Shown here: positions 38,711-47,769 of the stretch, one piece after another
Layout: every line of letters begins with the position of its first letter
Position numbering within the stretch: position 1 is the stretch's first letter
Assembly (NCBI RefSeq): GCF_003056725.1
Contig: NZ_QBKZ01000005.1
Coordinates: forward strand, 14,557 to 70,566
Length of the DNA: 56,010 nt
Origin: Mangrovicoccus ximenensis
GTDB lineage: Bacteria; Pseudomonadota; Alphaproteobacteria; Rhodobacterales; Rhodobacteraceae
Reading direction: 5' to 3'
The notes under the pieces: generated by a model
What the model was told of the DNA's origin: nothing
Database searches by the model: none
What the model saw: the letters and a program-made list of their open reading frames with translations, nothing else
Translations under genes and position numbers: made by a program

Positions 38711-38949
38711 ATGGCAGACCCGAGGGCACATATCGCAGCACCGCAGGACGCCCAGGGGCACGGACCGTCTATGTGCGGGCGGTCGACAAGGCCTCGCTTC
38801 CCGACGAGCTGAAGGACGCGACCGCGGACATTCCCGCGCCTTATTCGGTGCATGCACCGAACGGCGACCGGCTGGCGATCGTCCGCGACCGCAAGCTGGC
38901 CTTCATCCTGGCACGCCAGAACGACCTGACGCCGGTCTACGTCCACTGA
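38711..38949 (+). pseudogene. DUF1150 family protein with a one-base frameshift
   Basis: ATG 38711 starts MADPRAHIAAPQDAQG, then the frame goes off at the GGGG run near 38755. Resuming one base earlier gives RTVYVRAVDKASLPDELKDA, and later RKLAFILARQNDLTPVYVH, a standard DUF1150 end at TGA 38947-38949. One extra G restores a continuous protein of about 79 residues. DUF1150 proteins accompany Hsp20 in alphaproteobacteria and have no known function. Either a sequencing error in a homopolymer or a recent mutation. Confidence 0.8.
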
Positions 38950-38962
38950 CGACCGGCCCCGG

Positions 38963-38982
38963 CCCGGCGCCGCGGCGCCGGG
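38963..38982 (+). terminator. GC hairpin after DUF1150
   Basis: CCCGGCGCC and GGCGCCGGG form a 9-bp stem with only GC between them, 14 bases past the DUF1150 stop. It is a likely end of the heat-shock transcript although it lacks a T-run. Confidence 0.5.
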
Positions 38983-38984
38983 AC

Positions 38985-39098
38985 AGCTAGTCCGGCACCA
39001 GCGGCGCGGGCATTGCCGGGACAAGCCCCGGCGGCTCCGAGCATCTCGGCCGCATCGGTCCAGCCGCCGCGCCGCGCCGGGCGGGCCGCCATCATGTC
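38985..39098 (-). other. Unassigned piece next to the phnM fragment
   Basis: The phnM frame reads on here as Ala/Gly-rich sequence with no homology I can recognise. A shifted minus-strand frame ends PGLVPAMPAPLVPD at a TAG (38988-38990) and may be the true carboxy terminus of another lost gene. Nothing firmer can be said. Confidence 0.25.
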
Positions 39099-39257
39099 GA
39101 TCACGCCGGGCAGGATCAGGTAGCCGCTCATGTCGACCGCCGGCAGCGGCCCCTTGGTGATCCGGCCCTCGGCAATCGCGATGGAGCGCTCCTGCAGGGC
39201 GCCGTCGCGCAGGATGCGCGCGCCCGTGAACCGCATGGGGGGTAGCTGACCTGACAT
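39099..39257 (-). pseudogene. phnM: 5' fragment of PhnM-type phosphonate diphosphatase
   Basis: From ATG 39257 the minus strand reads LPPMRFTGARILRDGALQER, then ITKGPLPAVDMSGYLILPGV, the amino terminus of alpha-D-ribose 1-methylphosphonate 5-triphosphate diphosphatase, part of the C-P lyase pathway. Homology stops at LPGVIDM, just before the metal-binding HGDAFERH motif that should follow, so about 330 residues are missing. No other phn gene is in the window. Confidence 0.7.
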
Positions 39258-39422
39258 GTCCTCGCTCGCTCTCTTTTCCGCTGGGGTAGCGATTCTCTGT
39301 GTCGCGGGTGTGACAGACCGGGCTGCGGCCGCGGCATTATTGCCGGGGCGTGGATTTTCCCGGCAGGCTGGCGGGAGCGGGGCGGCGTGCTAGGTTGCCG
39401 GGCAGCACAGGAGGGAGTGCCC

Positions 39423-39725
39423 ATGACCGAACTGATCGCGCCCGAGCTGGACCTGTCCGGGATCGCCCCGGATCTCGCAGCGGCGGGCTGGACCCGCAGC
39501 GGCGACGGCAGCACCATCGCCAAGAGCTTCAAATTCGGCGGCTTTCCGGAGGCTTTCGCCTTCATGGCGCGGGTGGCCTTCGCGGCCGAGGCGGCCAATC
39601 ACCATCCCGACTGGCGCAATGTCTGGAACCGGGTGGAGGTGACGCTGAGCACGCATGACGCGGGCGGGCTGACGGAAAAGGACATCGCGCTGGCCCGGGA
39701 AATGGAGGCGGTCCGCCCGGCCTGA
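39423..39725 (+). CDS. phhB: Pterin-4a-carbinolamine dehydratase
   Basis: This complete 100-residue enzyme regenerates pterin cofactor after aromatic amino acid hydroxylation, and some members modulate transcription. The active-site stretch AAEAANHHPDWRNVWNRVEV holds the family His-His-Pro and later THDAGGLTEKDIALA. GGAGGG lies before ATG 39423. It stands alone in the plus direction next to the sseB-like gene. Confidence 0.95.
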   Translation: MTELIAPELDLSGIAPDLAAAGWTRSGDGSTIAKSFKFGGFPEAFAFMARVAFAAEAANHHPDWRNVWNRVEVTLSTHDAGGLTEKDIALAREMEAVRPA

Positions 39726-39795
39726 CCCGCGGGCCGGCTTGCATGCTGCAGAGCAGCAAAGTACGGTTCGCGCAAGTTTCCGGAGGATGTCCCCG

Positions 39796-40590
39796 ATGAT
39801 CGATGCTGCCGAACGGACCCCGCTCGACCTTGCCCATGCCAGGATGGAGGCCGCCCCTGCCGGGGATTCGGCGCGGCTGGGCTTCTACGGCGCGCTCGGC
39901 GCGTCCGAACTGTTCCTGCTGCTCGACCGCGAGGCCGAAGGCGACCGCATCACGCCGCGGGTCTTCGAGCTCGAGACCGGGCCGGTGGTGCTGGTCTTCG
40001 ACCGAGAGGCGCGGCTGTCGGAATTCGCCGGCGGGATCGCGCCCTATGCCGGCATGTCCGGCCGGGTGCTGGTCGAGATGCTGGCCGGGCAGGGGATCGG
40101 GCTGGGGGTCAATCTCGACGTGGCGCCCTCGGCGACGCTGCTCGGGCCCGAGGCGGTGGAGTGGCTGAACGCCCAGCTGCAGCACCGCCCCGAGGAAGGC
40201 GAGGCGCGCCCCTCGGAGGTGCGCTCGCCGGCCGGGCTGCCGGAACCGCTGATCGAGGGGATCGACGGCAAGCTCGCCACCGCTGCGGGACTGGCCGATC
40301 TGGCCTATCTGGTGGCGGTGACCTATGCCGACGGACGGCGCGGCCACCTGCTGGCCTTCATCGATGCCGTGCCCGGCGCCGAACCCGCGCTGGCGCGGGC
40401 GGTGCACGAGGCGCTGATCTTTTCGGGGCTGGCGGCGGGCGAGCTCGATGTCGCTTTCTTCCCGGCCTCGGACGGGATCGCGCCGCAGCTGGCGAAGGTC
40501 GGCTTGCGCTTCGATCTGCCGAAGCCGGAGGAGCCGCTGCAGCGCGCCGCACCCGGCATGAACCCGGACGCGCCGCCGATCCTGCGCTGA
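39796..40590 (+). CDS. SseB-family protein
   Basis: This 264-residue soluble protein has an amino-terminal SseB domain (FYGALGASELFLLLDREAEG, with VFELETGPVVLVFDREARL) and a carboxy-terminal SseB_C-like half ending PILR. The family is named after an E. coli serine-sensitivity enhancer; its molecular role is unknown. GGAGGA lies about 8 bases before ATG 39796. It ends in a hairpin shared with the convergent acyl-CoA dehydrogenase gene. Confidence 0.8.
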   Translation: MIDAAERTPLDLAHARMEAAPAGDSARLGFYGALGASELFLLLDREAEGDRITPRVFELETGPVVLVFDREARLSEFAGGIAPYAGMSGRVLVEMLAGQGIGLGVNLDVAPSATLLGPEAVEWLNAQLQHRPEEGEARPSEVRSPAGLPEPLIEGIDGKLATAAGLADLAYLVAVTYADGRRGHLLAFIDAVPGAEPALARAVHEALIFSGLAAGELDVAFFPASDGIAPQLAKVGLRFDLPKPEEPLQRAAPGMNPDAPPILR

Positions 40591-40604
40591 GCCTGCGGAA
40601 ACGG

Positions 40605-40636
40605 GGGAGGTCCCGGCTCTGCGGCCGGGACGGGAC
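40605..40636. terminator. Hairpin between convergent genes; copy 2 of a repeated element
   Basis: GTCCCGGC and GCCGGGAC pair around TCTGCG, directly after the stops of the sseB-like gene (plus) and the acyl-CoA dehydrogenase gene (minus). It matches 37855-37886 in 30 of 32 bases, with a compensating T-A for C-G change in the stem. Confidence 0.65.
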
Positions 40637-40639
40637 CGG

Positions 40640-42409
40640 TCAGAACGCGTCGGCCTCCAGCGCCATGACGGGCTCGGCGCCCGAGGTGATGCGCGCGAGA
40701 TGGAGCGCGGTCGCGGGAAGCTGCCGGGCCATGTAGAAGCGTCCGGTTGCCAGCTTGGCCTGCCAGAAGGCGGGATCGCCCTCGCCGGCGGCGAGTTTCT
40801 CCAGCGATACCTTCGCCATCCGCGCCCACATCAGGCCAAGCGCCGCATGGCCGAAGAGATGCAGGAAGTCGTAGCTGCCCGAGAGCGCTGCGTTCGGGTC
40901 CTTGGTGCCTGACTGCAGGAAGAACATCCCCGCCGCCTGCAGGTCCTTCGACGCGGATTTGAGCGGGCCGGTGAAGGCGGCCATGTCGTCGCCCGGGTTT
41001 TCCCTGCAGAAGGCCTTCACCATCTCGAAGAAGGCCATCATCGCCTTGCCGCCCTGCGCGGGCAGCTTGCGCGCCACCAGGTCCAGCGACTGCACGCCGT
41101 TGGTGCCCTCGTAGACCATGGTGATGCGCGCGTCGCGGACGAACTGTTCCAGACCCCAGTCGCGGGTGAAGCCTGCCCCGCCCAGCGTCTGCTGCGCCAG
41201 CACGGCCGTCTCGAAGCCCTTGTCGGTCAGGAAGCCCTTGATCACCGGGGTCAGCAGCGAGATCAGCGCCTCGGCGTCTTCGTCTCCGGCATGGGCGGCG
41301 TCGATCAGCGTCGCGCCCCAGAGCGCCAGCGCGCGGCCGCCCTCGACGAAGCTCTTCTGCATCATCAGCCCGCGGCGCACGTCGGGATGGACGATGATCG
41401 GGTCGGCGGGGCCATCGGGGTTCTTCGCGCCGGTCACGTCGCGGCCCTGCAGCCGGTCTTTCGCGAAGGCTGCGGCGTTCTGGTAGGCGACCGACCCCTG
41501 CGCCAGCCCCTGCAGGCCGACGCCGAGCCGCGCCTCGTTCATCATGGTGAACATGGCGCGCATGCCCTTGTGCATCTCGCCGATCAGGAAGCCCGTCGCG
41601 CCGTCGTAATGCATCACGCAGGTGGCGTTGCCGTGGATCCCCATCTTCTCCTCGAGCCCGCCGCAGGTCACGCCGTTGCGGTCGCCGAGGGAGCCGTCTT
41701 CGCCGACGAGGAATTTCGGCACGATGAAGAGGCTGATCCCCTTCACGCCCTCGGGGCCGCCGGGGATCTTCGCAAGCACCAGATGGATGATGTTCTCGGT
41801 CAGGTCGTGCTCGCCTGCGGAAATCCAGATCTTCTGTCCGGTGATGGCGTAGCTTCCGTCCTCCTGCGGTTCCGCCTTGGTGCGGATCAGCCCCAGATCG
41901 GTGCCGCAATGCGGTTCGGTCAGGTTCATCGTGCCCGACCAGCTGCCCGCGACCATCTTCGGCAGATAGGTAGCCTTCTGCGCGTCCGAGCCATGGGCGT
42001 GGATCGCCGAGATCGCGCCGTGGCTGAGGCCCTGGTACATGTTGAAGGCCATGTTGGCCGAGACGAACATCTCGCCGACGGCGCAGTTCATCACGTAGGG
42101 CATGCCCTGGCCGCCGTAATCCGGGTCGCAGTCAAGCCCGATCCAGCCGCCGTCGCAGACCGCGCGGTAGGCCTCGCGGAAGCCGTCGGGAGTGCGCACC
42201 GTGCCGTTTTCCAGTCGGCAGCCCTGCCGGTCGCCGGCCGCGTTCAGCGGCGCGAGCACCTCAGTGGCGAGGCGTCCGGCCTCTTCGAGGACCTGTGCGG
42301 TGAAATCGGCATCGAGATCGGCATGGCCCGGCAGCGGGCTTTCGCCCAGGCGCAGCAGATCCTGCAGCACGAACTGGATGTCACGGGTGGGTGCCGCGTA
42401 GCTCGGCAT
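40640..42409 (-). CDS. Acyl-CoA dehydrogenase, DmdC-like
   Basis: This is a complete 589-residue flavoenzyme of the long DmdC-like class. The amino-terminal extension [20 protein letters not shown] is the AcylCoA_DH_N domain. The core has [20 protein letters not shown] (substrate/FAD loop) and the catalytic glutamate region [20 protein letters not shown]. The carboxy-terminal helical extension is intact. Members oxidise acyl-CoAs, including 3-methylmercaptopropionyl-CoA in DMSP users; the substrate here is not determined. A MerR gene lies 88 bases upstream on the same strand and may regulate it. Confidence 0.93.
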   Translation of the reverse strand: MPSYAAPTRDIQFVLQDLLRLGESPLPGHADLDADFTAQVLEEAGRLATEVLAPLNAAGDRQGCRLENGTVRTPDGFREAYRAVCDGGWIGLDCDPDYGGQGMPYVMNCAVGEMFVSANMAFNMYQGLSHGAISAIHAHGSDAQKATYLPKMVAGSWSGTMNLTEPHCGTDLGLIRTKAEPQEDGSYAITGQKIWISAGEHDLTENIIHLVLAKIPGGPEGVKGISLFIVPKFLVGEDGSLGDRNGVTCGGLEEKMGIHGNATCVMHYDGATGFLIGEMHKGMRAMFTMMNEARLGVGLQGLAQGSVAYQNAAAFAKDRLQGRDVTGAKNPDGPADPIIVHPDVRRGLMMQKSFVEGGRALALWGATLIDAAHAGDEDAEALISLLTPVIKGFLTDKGFETAVLAQQTLGGAGFTRDWGLEQFVRDARITMVYEGTNGVQSLDLVARKLPAQGGKAMMAFFEMVKAFCRENPGDDMAAFTGPLKSASKDLQAAGMFFLQSGTKDPNAALSGSYDFLHLFGHAALGLMWARMAKVSLEKLAAGEGDPAFWQAKLATGRFYMARQLPATALHLARITSGAEPVMALEADAF

Positions 42410-42497
42410 GGTCTCTCTCCCTGCGATGGACCCGGCGGGTCCGGCCTCCGAAAGGCGGCGCGCCCCCTCTTTGCGGGGGGCTGCGCCGTGCGGCGGC

Positions 42498-42899
42498 TCA
42501 GGCCGCCTCAGTCTTTCCCAGTTCCGCGATCTGCTCCTCGCCCCAGTCGAGCTGTTGCTGCAGGTCGTTGATCGCCTGGGTCAGCGCGTCGCGCTGTTCG
42601 GTCATCTCGGCCAGATGCACCCGGCCGAGGCGCAGGGCCTCGCGCATCTGGGTGTTCTGCTGGTCGGCCGGATCGTACAGGTCCAGAAGCTGGCGGATCT
42701 CTTCTAGGCTGAAGCCGAAGCGCTTGCCGCGCAGGATCAGTTTCAGGCGTGCGCGGTCGCGCTTCGTGTAGAGCCTCTTCTGGCCGATGCGGATCGGTCC
42801 GAGCAGTTCCTTCGACTCGTAAAACCGCAGCGCACGCGCGGTCACGCCGAAGGCGTCGCACATGGCACGGATGGTCATCGTTTCTTCTTGCGTCGTCAT
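42498..42899 (-). CDS. MerR family transcriptional regulator 1
   Basis: This 133-residue regulator has the MerR winged helix in [20 protein letters not shown] and [20 protein letters not shown], followed by a dimerisation coiled coil ([20 protein letters not shown]). It lacks metal-binding cysteines, like the LiuR/PmfR-type regulators of branched-chain and fatty-acid catabolism. Located directly upstream of the acyl-CoA dehydrogenase, it probably controls that gene. ATG 42899 is used; Met at 42878 is an alternative. Confidence 0.9.
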   Translation of the reverse strand: MTTQEETMTIRAMCDAFGVTARALRFYESKELLGPIRIGQKRLYTKRDRARLKLILRGKRFGFSLEEIRQLLDLYDPADQQNTQMREALRLGRVHLAEMTEQRDALTQAINDLQQQLDWGEEQIAELGKTEAA

Positions 42900-43054
42900 T
42901 GCTTTTTCTCTTGTTTCCGCCAGTAGACACGGCGGCACATGTACTCTGCGTAAGGCGGTTACAACACCACTTGACCCCTACGTAAGCGGAACGTCACGTC
43001 ACGGAAAAGAATTGGCTTGTCAAAACAAGTTGTTCTCAATTTACGCTACGGCAG
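42900..43054. promoter_or_regulatory. Intergenic region between two MerR genes with possible operator
   Basis: This AT-richer spacer carries TTGACA on the minus strand (43018-43023) and the partly symmetrical CTACGTAAGCGGAACGT at 42978-42994, reminiscent of the ACGTAA-type sites of LiuR-like MerR regulators. The -10 element is not convincing. It is the probable promoter region of the regulator at 42899. Confidence 0.4.
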
Positions 43055-43456
43055 CTATGCGTCCAGGTCATGGCTGGAGCCGCTCTGCGCCAACTGGTCG
43101 CGCAGCGCGCGGAGCTCTTCGATGGTCTTGCCGAGCTCCCGGTGCTGATCCTCCAGGGTTTCGAGCTGCCGCGTCGCCAGATCGGTCCAGGCCTGCATCT
43201 GCGCCTCGGTGCCCTCTTCCTCGTAGATCAGAAGCCATTGCCGGATTTCCTCGAGCGCGAAGCCGAAGCGGCGGCCGCGCAGGATCAGCGTCATCCGCGC
43301 CAGCTCGCGCGGCCCGTAGAAGCGCGCGGAGCCGTCCCGTTCGGGAAACAGCAATTCGATGGATTCGTAGTAGCGCAGCGTGCGCGGCGTCACGTCGAAC
43401 TTGGCGCACATCTCCTTGAAGGTCAGGCGCGGGGTGCCGTCGGCGTCGGCAGTCAT
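43055..43456 (-). CDS. MerR family transcriptional regulator 2
   Basis: This 133-residue protein is a paralogue of the neighbouring regulator, with the same plan: LTFKEMCAKFDVTPRTLRYY (helix-turn-helix and first wing), FYGPRELARMTLILRGRRFG (second half), then a coiled coil rich in Glu/Gln/Leu. There are no cysteine ligands. GAGGGAGG precedes ATG 43456. It is divergent from the thioesterase genes starting at 43589, its likely target. Confidence 0.9.
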   Translation of the reverse strand: MTADADGTPRLTFKEMCAKFDVTPRTLRYYESIELLFPERDGSARFYGPRELARMTLILRGRRFGFALEEIRQWLLIYEEEGTEAQMQAWTDLATRQLETLEDQHRELGKTIEELRALRDQLAQSGSSHDLDA

Positions 43457-43588
43457 TTGGGTCCTCCCTCGGCAAATGCTAGCGGGGCGCGGAGACTGAG
43501 GCAATTCGGCACGCTGCGTCAGCAACCTCGCGTCATGGATATGGACCTGAAGACTCAATGCCACAATATCTGGGCCAGGAGAATCGTG

Positions 43589-44032
43589 ATGAGCCCTGAT
43601 GCTTTAAAAGACATGAAGACCTTCACCGACCTGCTGCCGCAGGCGCGGGCGCTGGGGCTGAAGGTGGAGCATGTGGAGCCGGGCATGGCGATCCTGTCGA
43701 TGCCCTGGTCGGAGCGGCTGGTCGGCGATCCCGAAACCGGCGTGATCCATGGCGGCGCGGTATCGACGCTGATGGATACCTGTTCGGGCGGGGCGGTGAT
43801 CACCCATCCCGACGTGGCCGAGCAGGTGACCGCGACGCTCGACCTGCGGATCGACTACATGCGCCCGGCGGCGCCCGGCAAGACGATCTATGCCCGCGCC
43901 GAATGCTATCATGTCACCCGCACGGTCGCCTTCGTGCGCGCGCAGGCCTGGACCGGGGGCGACGAGGACCGCCCCGTCGCCGCCGCGACCGGCGCCTTCA
44001 CCGCCTCCGGCCGCAAGGGGGCAGGGCAATGA
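43589..44032 (+). CDS. PaaI-type hotdog thioesterase 1
   Basis: This 147-residue hotdog-fold enzyme hydrolyses acyl-CoA thioesters. The active-site helix motif VIHGGAVSTLMDTCSGGAVI carries the HGG...D/T pattern of PaaI enzymes, followed by ATLDLRIDYMRPAAPGKTIY. CCAGGAGA lies before ATG 43589. It overlaps the second thioesterase gene by 4 bases (ATGA), giving a co-translated pair, and a divergent MerR gene lies next to it. Confidence 0.9.
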   Translation: MSPDALKDMKTFTDLLPQARALGLKVEHVEPGMAILSMPWSERLVGDPETGVIHGGAVSTLMDTCSGGAVITHPDVAEQVTATLDLRIDYMRPAAPGKTIYARAECYHVTRTVAFVRAQAWTGGDEDRPVAAATGAFTASGRKGAGQ

Positions 44033-44528
44033 CCCCGGAACCGGTGCAGGTGATCAAGGAACGGCGCGACGCGGCGCTGCAGGCGCTGCAGGCGCGCATC
44101 CCCTACATGAAGTTCATCGGCGCCTCGATGGAGCGGCGCGGCGACGAGCTGACCGGGCTGCTGACCTATTCGCCGGATCTGATCGGCAATCCCGAGCTGC
44201 CGGCGCTGCATGGCGGGGTGACCGCGGCCTTCCTGGAAGTGACCGCGCTGATCGAGCTGGCCTGGGGGCCGCTCTGGCAGCAGATCGAGACCGGCGCCGT
44301 CACCGTCGAGGCGCTGCGCGATCCGGGCCACCGGCTGCGGATGCCGAAGACGATCGATTTCACCACCGACTTCCTGCGGCCCGGCCTGCCGCGCGACGCC
44401 TATGCGCGGCGCGGGTGAACCGCTCGGGGCGGCGCTATGCCTCGGTCCATGTCGAGGCCTGGCAGGACAACCGCAGCCGTCTCTTCGCCCAGGGCACCGG
44501 GCATTTCCTGATGCCGCAGGATGAGTGA
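44029..44528 (+). pseudogene. PaaI-type thioesterase 2 with a one-base frameshift
   Basis: Residues from MTPEPVQVIKERRDAALQAL through LPALHGGVTAAFLEVTALIE and PKTIDFTTDFLRPGLPRDAY are a normal PaaI protein, but the frame then hits TGA at 44416-44418. In the frame one base over, VNRSGRRYASVHVEAWQDNR continues as the last hotdog strands and ends at 44528. One additional base near 44410 (GCGCGG/CGCGGG) restores DAYARARVNRSG. So this is an otherwise complete gene disrupted late, or a sequencing error. Confidence 0.82.
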
Positions 44529-44728
44529 GCTTCCCGTTGCGGCGCTGCCGCTGACCCATGCGAGGGTCTGGCGGATCGCCGGGCCGATGGTGATCTCGAA
44601 CGCCACCGTGCCGCTGGTCGGCGCGGTCGACACAGCGGTCGTCGGCCAGCTCGGCGCGGCTGCGCCGATCGGTGCCGTGGCGGTGGGCGCGGCGCTCCTG
44701 AATGCGTTCTACTGGATTTTCGGCTTCC
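44521..44728 (+). pseudogene. 5' fragment of a MATE/DinF-family efflux transporter
   Basis: ATG 44521 overlaps the thioesterase stop. The product begins LTHARVWRIAGPMVISNATV, then VGAVDTAVVGQLGAAAPIGA and NAFYWIFGF, the first two helices of DinF-type MATE exporters. Homology ends at about 44728. The next bases belong to the end region of a minus-strand gene, so roughly 370 residues are missing. Confidence 0.75.
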
Positions 44729-44782
44729 CGTATCGTCCCGAGGCCGCAGGGCCCCGCCCCGCCGCCAGGCCGGCGCGGGCGG

Positions 44783-46300
44783 TCAGGCCGGGGCGAAGGC
44801 GTCCTTGTAGGCGTCGCGCAGCACGTTCTTCTGGACCTTGCCCATCGTGTTGCGCGGCAGCTCGTCGAGGATCACGTAGCGGCGCGGATGCTTGAACCGC
44901 GCCAGATCGGCGGCAACCGTGGCTTCGATCGCGGCGATGTCCGGCCCGGCGCCCTTCTGCGGCACCAGCACGGCCAGCACGGTCTCGCCGAAATCGGGAT
45001 GCGGCACGCCGATCACCGCGCTTTCCAGCACGCCGGGCTGCTCGTCGAGCACCAGCTCGATTTCCTTGGGATAGATGTTGTAGCCGCCCGAGATGATCAG
45101 GTCCTTGCCGCGCCCGACGATTGTTACGTAGCCGTCCGGATCGACCATGCCGAGATCGCCGGTGATGAAGAACCCGTCCTCGCGCAGCTCGGCCGCGGTC
45201 TTCTCGGGCATCTGCCAATAGCCCTTGAACACGTTCGGGCCGCGCACCTCGATCATGCCGACCTCGCCCTGCGGCAGCGCCTCGCCGGTCTCCGGATCGG
45301 TCACCTTCAGCTCCACCCCCGGCAGCGGCATCCCCACCGTGCCCGCGCGGCGCTCGCCGTCATAGGGGTTCGAGGTGTTCATGTTGGTCTCGGTCATGCC
45401 GTAGCGCTCGAGGATGCGGTGGCCGGTGCGGGCTTCGAACTCGCGGTGGGTTTCGGCCAGAAGCGGCGCCGAGCCCGAGATGAAGAGCCGCATGCCCTTC
45501 GCCAGATCGCCGGTGAAGCGCGGATCGGACAGCAGCCGGGTGTAGAAGGTCGGCACGCCCATCATCGAGGTGGCGCCGGGCATTGCCGCCAGAACCTGGT
45601 CGAGGTCGAATTTCGGCAGGAAGACCATCGCGCCGCCGGCCGCCAACATGACATTGGTCGCCACGAAAAGCCCGTGGGTGTGGAAGATCGGCAGCGCGTG
45701 GATCAGCACGTCCCGGTCGGTGAAGCGCCAGTGCTCGACCAGCGTCAGCGCATTCGACAAGAGGTTGTCCTGGGTCAGCATCGCGCCCTTCGAGCGCCCC
45801 GTGGTGCCAGAGGTGTAGAGGAAGGCGGCCAGATCTCCGCCCGAGCGGTCCACGGTCGCGAAATCCGCGGGCATGGCGCGGGCGATCTCCGCCAGCGTCC
45901 CCGAACCGTCGGCATTCAGCGTTTCCAGCCGCGCGCCGCAGCGGGTTGCCATCTCGGACAGCGACGCCTCCTTGCCGCCGTCGCAGACAAGGAGCTTCGC
46001 CCCGGAATTCGTCACGAAATAGTCGAGCTCGCCCGCGGTATAGGCGGTGTTGAGCGGCAGGAAAATCACCCCGGCCTGCGCCGCGGCGGCATAGAGCGCC
46101 AGCGCCTCGGGGGATTTCTCCACCTGCACGGCCACCCGGTCGCCCGGTTCCAGCCCGCAGGCGTTCAGCGCATGGGCCATCCGCGCGGCGCGGCGCAGGA
46201 ACTCGGCATGGCTCACCGTGCTGCCATCGGCGAGATGGAGGAAGGGACGGGTGCTGCCCGCATGTTTGCCGAAAAGCGTGTCGTAGAGCGGATTAGCCAT
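44783..46300 (-). CDS. matB: Malonyl-CoA synthetase
   Basis: This complete 505-residue ANL-family ligase makes malonyl-CoA from malonate, ATP and CoA. The P-loop-like motif is FLYTSGTTGRSKGAMLTQDN near residue 160-179, the adenylate motif ERYGMTETNMNTSNPYDGER holds the malonate-selective arginine region, and GRGKDLIISGGYNIYPKEIE precedes the carboxy-terminal lysine (RNTMGKVQKN). Its start overlaps the malonyl-CoA decarboxylase stop by 8 bases, the classical malonate-use pair. Confidence 0.95.
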   Translation of the reverse strand: MANPLYDTLFGKHAGSTRPFLHLADGSTVSHAEFLRRAARMAHALNACGLEPGDRVAVQVEKSPEALALYAAAAQAGVIFLPLNTAYTAGELDYFVTNSGAKLLVCDGGKEASLSEMATRCGARLETLNADGSGTLAEIARAMPADFATVDRSGGDLAAFLYTSGTTGRSKGAMLTQDNLLSNALTLVEHWRFTDRDVLIHALPIFHTHGLFVATNVMLAAGGAMVFLPKFDLDQVLAAMPGATSMMGVPTFYTRLLSDPRFTGDLAKGMRLFISGSAPLLAETHREFEARTGHRILERYGMTETNMNTSNPYDGERRAGTVGMPLPGVELKVTDPETGEALPQGEVGMIEVRGPNVFKGYWQMPEKTAAELREDGFFITGDLGMVDPDGYVTIVGRGKDLIISGGYNIYPKEIELVLDEQPGVLESAVIGVPHPDFGETVLAVLVPQKGAGPDIAAIEATVAADLARFKHPRRYVILDELPRNTMGKVQKNVLRDAYKDAFAPA

Positions 46301-47284
46301 CTGTCTTTTCCCTGGCTCTGGTGGTCTCGTTATGGGCGGCGAGCGCCCGGACGGGCTGCGAGGCGGCGATCTCGCCGCGCTGCGCATAGGCCTCGTGGTT
46401 CGGCGTGACTTTTGCAAGGTCATACAGGTAATTGACCATCGCGCCGCCGGATTGCGCCAGCCCGTTCGGCGAGGTGTCGGCGCCGCCATGGACGGCATGG
46501 ACCTGCGCGCCGTTGCCCAGATGGAACCGCGCAACCGGATCGGCCGGCGTCCCGTCGGGGCGCCGCGCATGAAGCAGGTAGCGCGCCGCCAGCGCACGCA
46601 TCCCGGCATGGTCGGCAGGATCATGCGCCAGCCCCTCGGCCCCGATCCAGCGCATCAGCCCGGGGATCGGCGACAGCGTGACGAAGGTCTTCAGCCCGGG
46701 CAGCTCGGCGGCGAGGTCGGCGGCGACCTGCTTGATCAGGAAATTGCCGAAGCTGATGCCCGCAAGCCCCGCCTGGCAGTTCGAGATCGAGTAGAACACC
46801 GCCGTATCGGCCTCGGCGGCGGACAGTGCCGCGCGGTCGTCGTCGAGCAACCCCTGGATCGAGCCGGGAATGCCGCTGGTCAGCGCCACCTCGACGAAGA
46901 TCAGCGGTTCCTCCGGCATGGCCGGGTGGAAGAAGGCGAAGCAGCGCCGGTCGGCGGGGGCAAGCCGCAGCCGCAGGTCGTCCCAGCTCTGGATCGCATG
47001 GACCGCCTCATAGGCGATGATCTTTTCCAGCACGCTCGCCGGGCTGTCCCAGGTGACGGGGCGCGACACCAGGAAGCCGCGGTTGAACCAGGAGCGGAAG
47101 AGATGCCGGAAATCCTGGTCGAGCGCCCGCAGATCCGGCGCATCGCGCGACAGGCGAAGCAGGTCGGCGCGCATCTCGACCAGCCGGTGGGTGGCGCCCG
47201 GCACCTGGTTCAGGCGGCGGATCAGCTCCTGGCGGGGCGGCTCGGCAGCGGCCTGGAAGGCGCGGTAGGCCTCGCCCGAGCGCG
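46293..47284 (-). pseudogene. Malonyl-CoA decarboxylase, amino-terminal part missing
   Basis: About 330 residues of the enzyme that converts malonyl-CoA to acetyl-CoA remain: the end of the helical domain (GEAYRAFQAAAEPPRQELIR) and the GNAT-like catalytic domain with FFHPAMPEEPLIFVEVALTS, YSISNCQAGLAGISFGNFLI, FVTLSPIPGLMRWIG and the catalytic HLGNGAQVHAVHGGADTSPN. The first ~100 residues are absent: at about 47285 the strand switches frame into a MOSC gene. It may still produce a catalytic domain if an internal start is used, but this looks broken. Confidence 0.85.
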
Positions 47285-47289
47285 CGCGC

Positions 47290-47766
47290 CGCCGTGCGGA
47301 AGGACCGCGCCAGCGTGTCCCGCCCGGTGGCGGCGCGGATCACCGGATCGGGCAGATGGCAGGGCTGGTTCGCCATGTCGACCACCAGCGTGGTGCCGTC
47401 CGGCCCCTGCAACCGGCTCGACGGCGGCAGCAGCGACAGGTCCGGCAGCCCCGACAGGCAGAGCGTCGCGCCGATCCAGGCCGGGTCGAGCCGCTCGATC
47501 TCCAGCCGCTCCGCAACTTCCGCCAGCTCTTCCTCCGAGACGATGGAAACCTGCCGGACATTGCGGATCGGCGTGCCCTTGGGATGCTGCTTCGTCACCC
47601 GGCTGCAGGAGGGTCGGATGCCGCCGCCATGGGCCTCTCCCTCCGGCCCGTCGAAGCCGAAGCGCAGCGCGCCCAGCGGGACCGAAGCCAGCGCGGCGCC
47701 GCGGTCGGCAACCTGCCCCAGCCAGACGATGCGGCCCGAGAAGTCCGTGGGTTCGAGCGCGGGCAT
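47290..47766 (-). pseudogene. 5' fragment of a MOSC-domain protein
   Basis: It starts at ATG 47766 and reads MPALEPTDFSGRIVWLGQVA, IRPSCSRVTKQHPKGTPIRN, QVSIVSEEELAEVAERLEIE and CHLPDPVIRAATG: a MOSC (molybdenum cofactor sulfurase carboxy-terminal) domain, complete through the central conserved cysteine. The last ~20-30 residues are lost at about 47288. MOSC proteins bind or move sulfur on the molybdenum cofactor. It is the immediate neighbour of a tam fragment (stop at 47770). Confidence 0.75.
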
Positions 47767-47769
47767 GTC

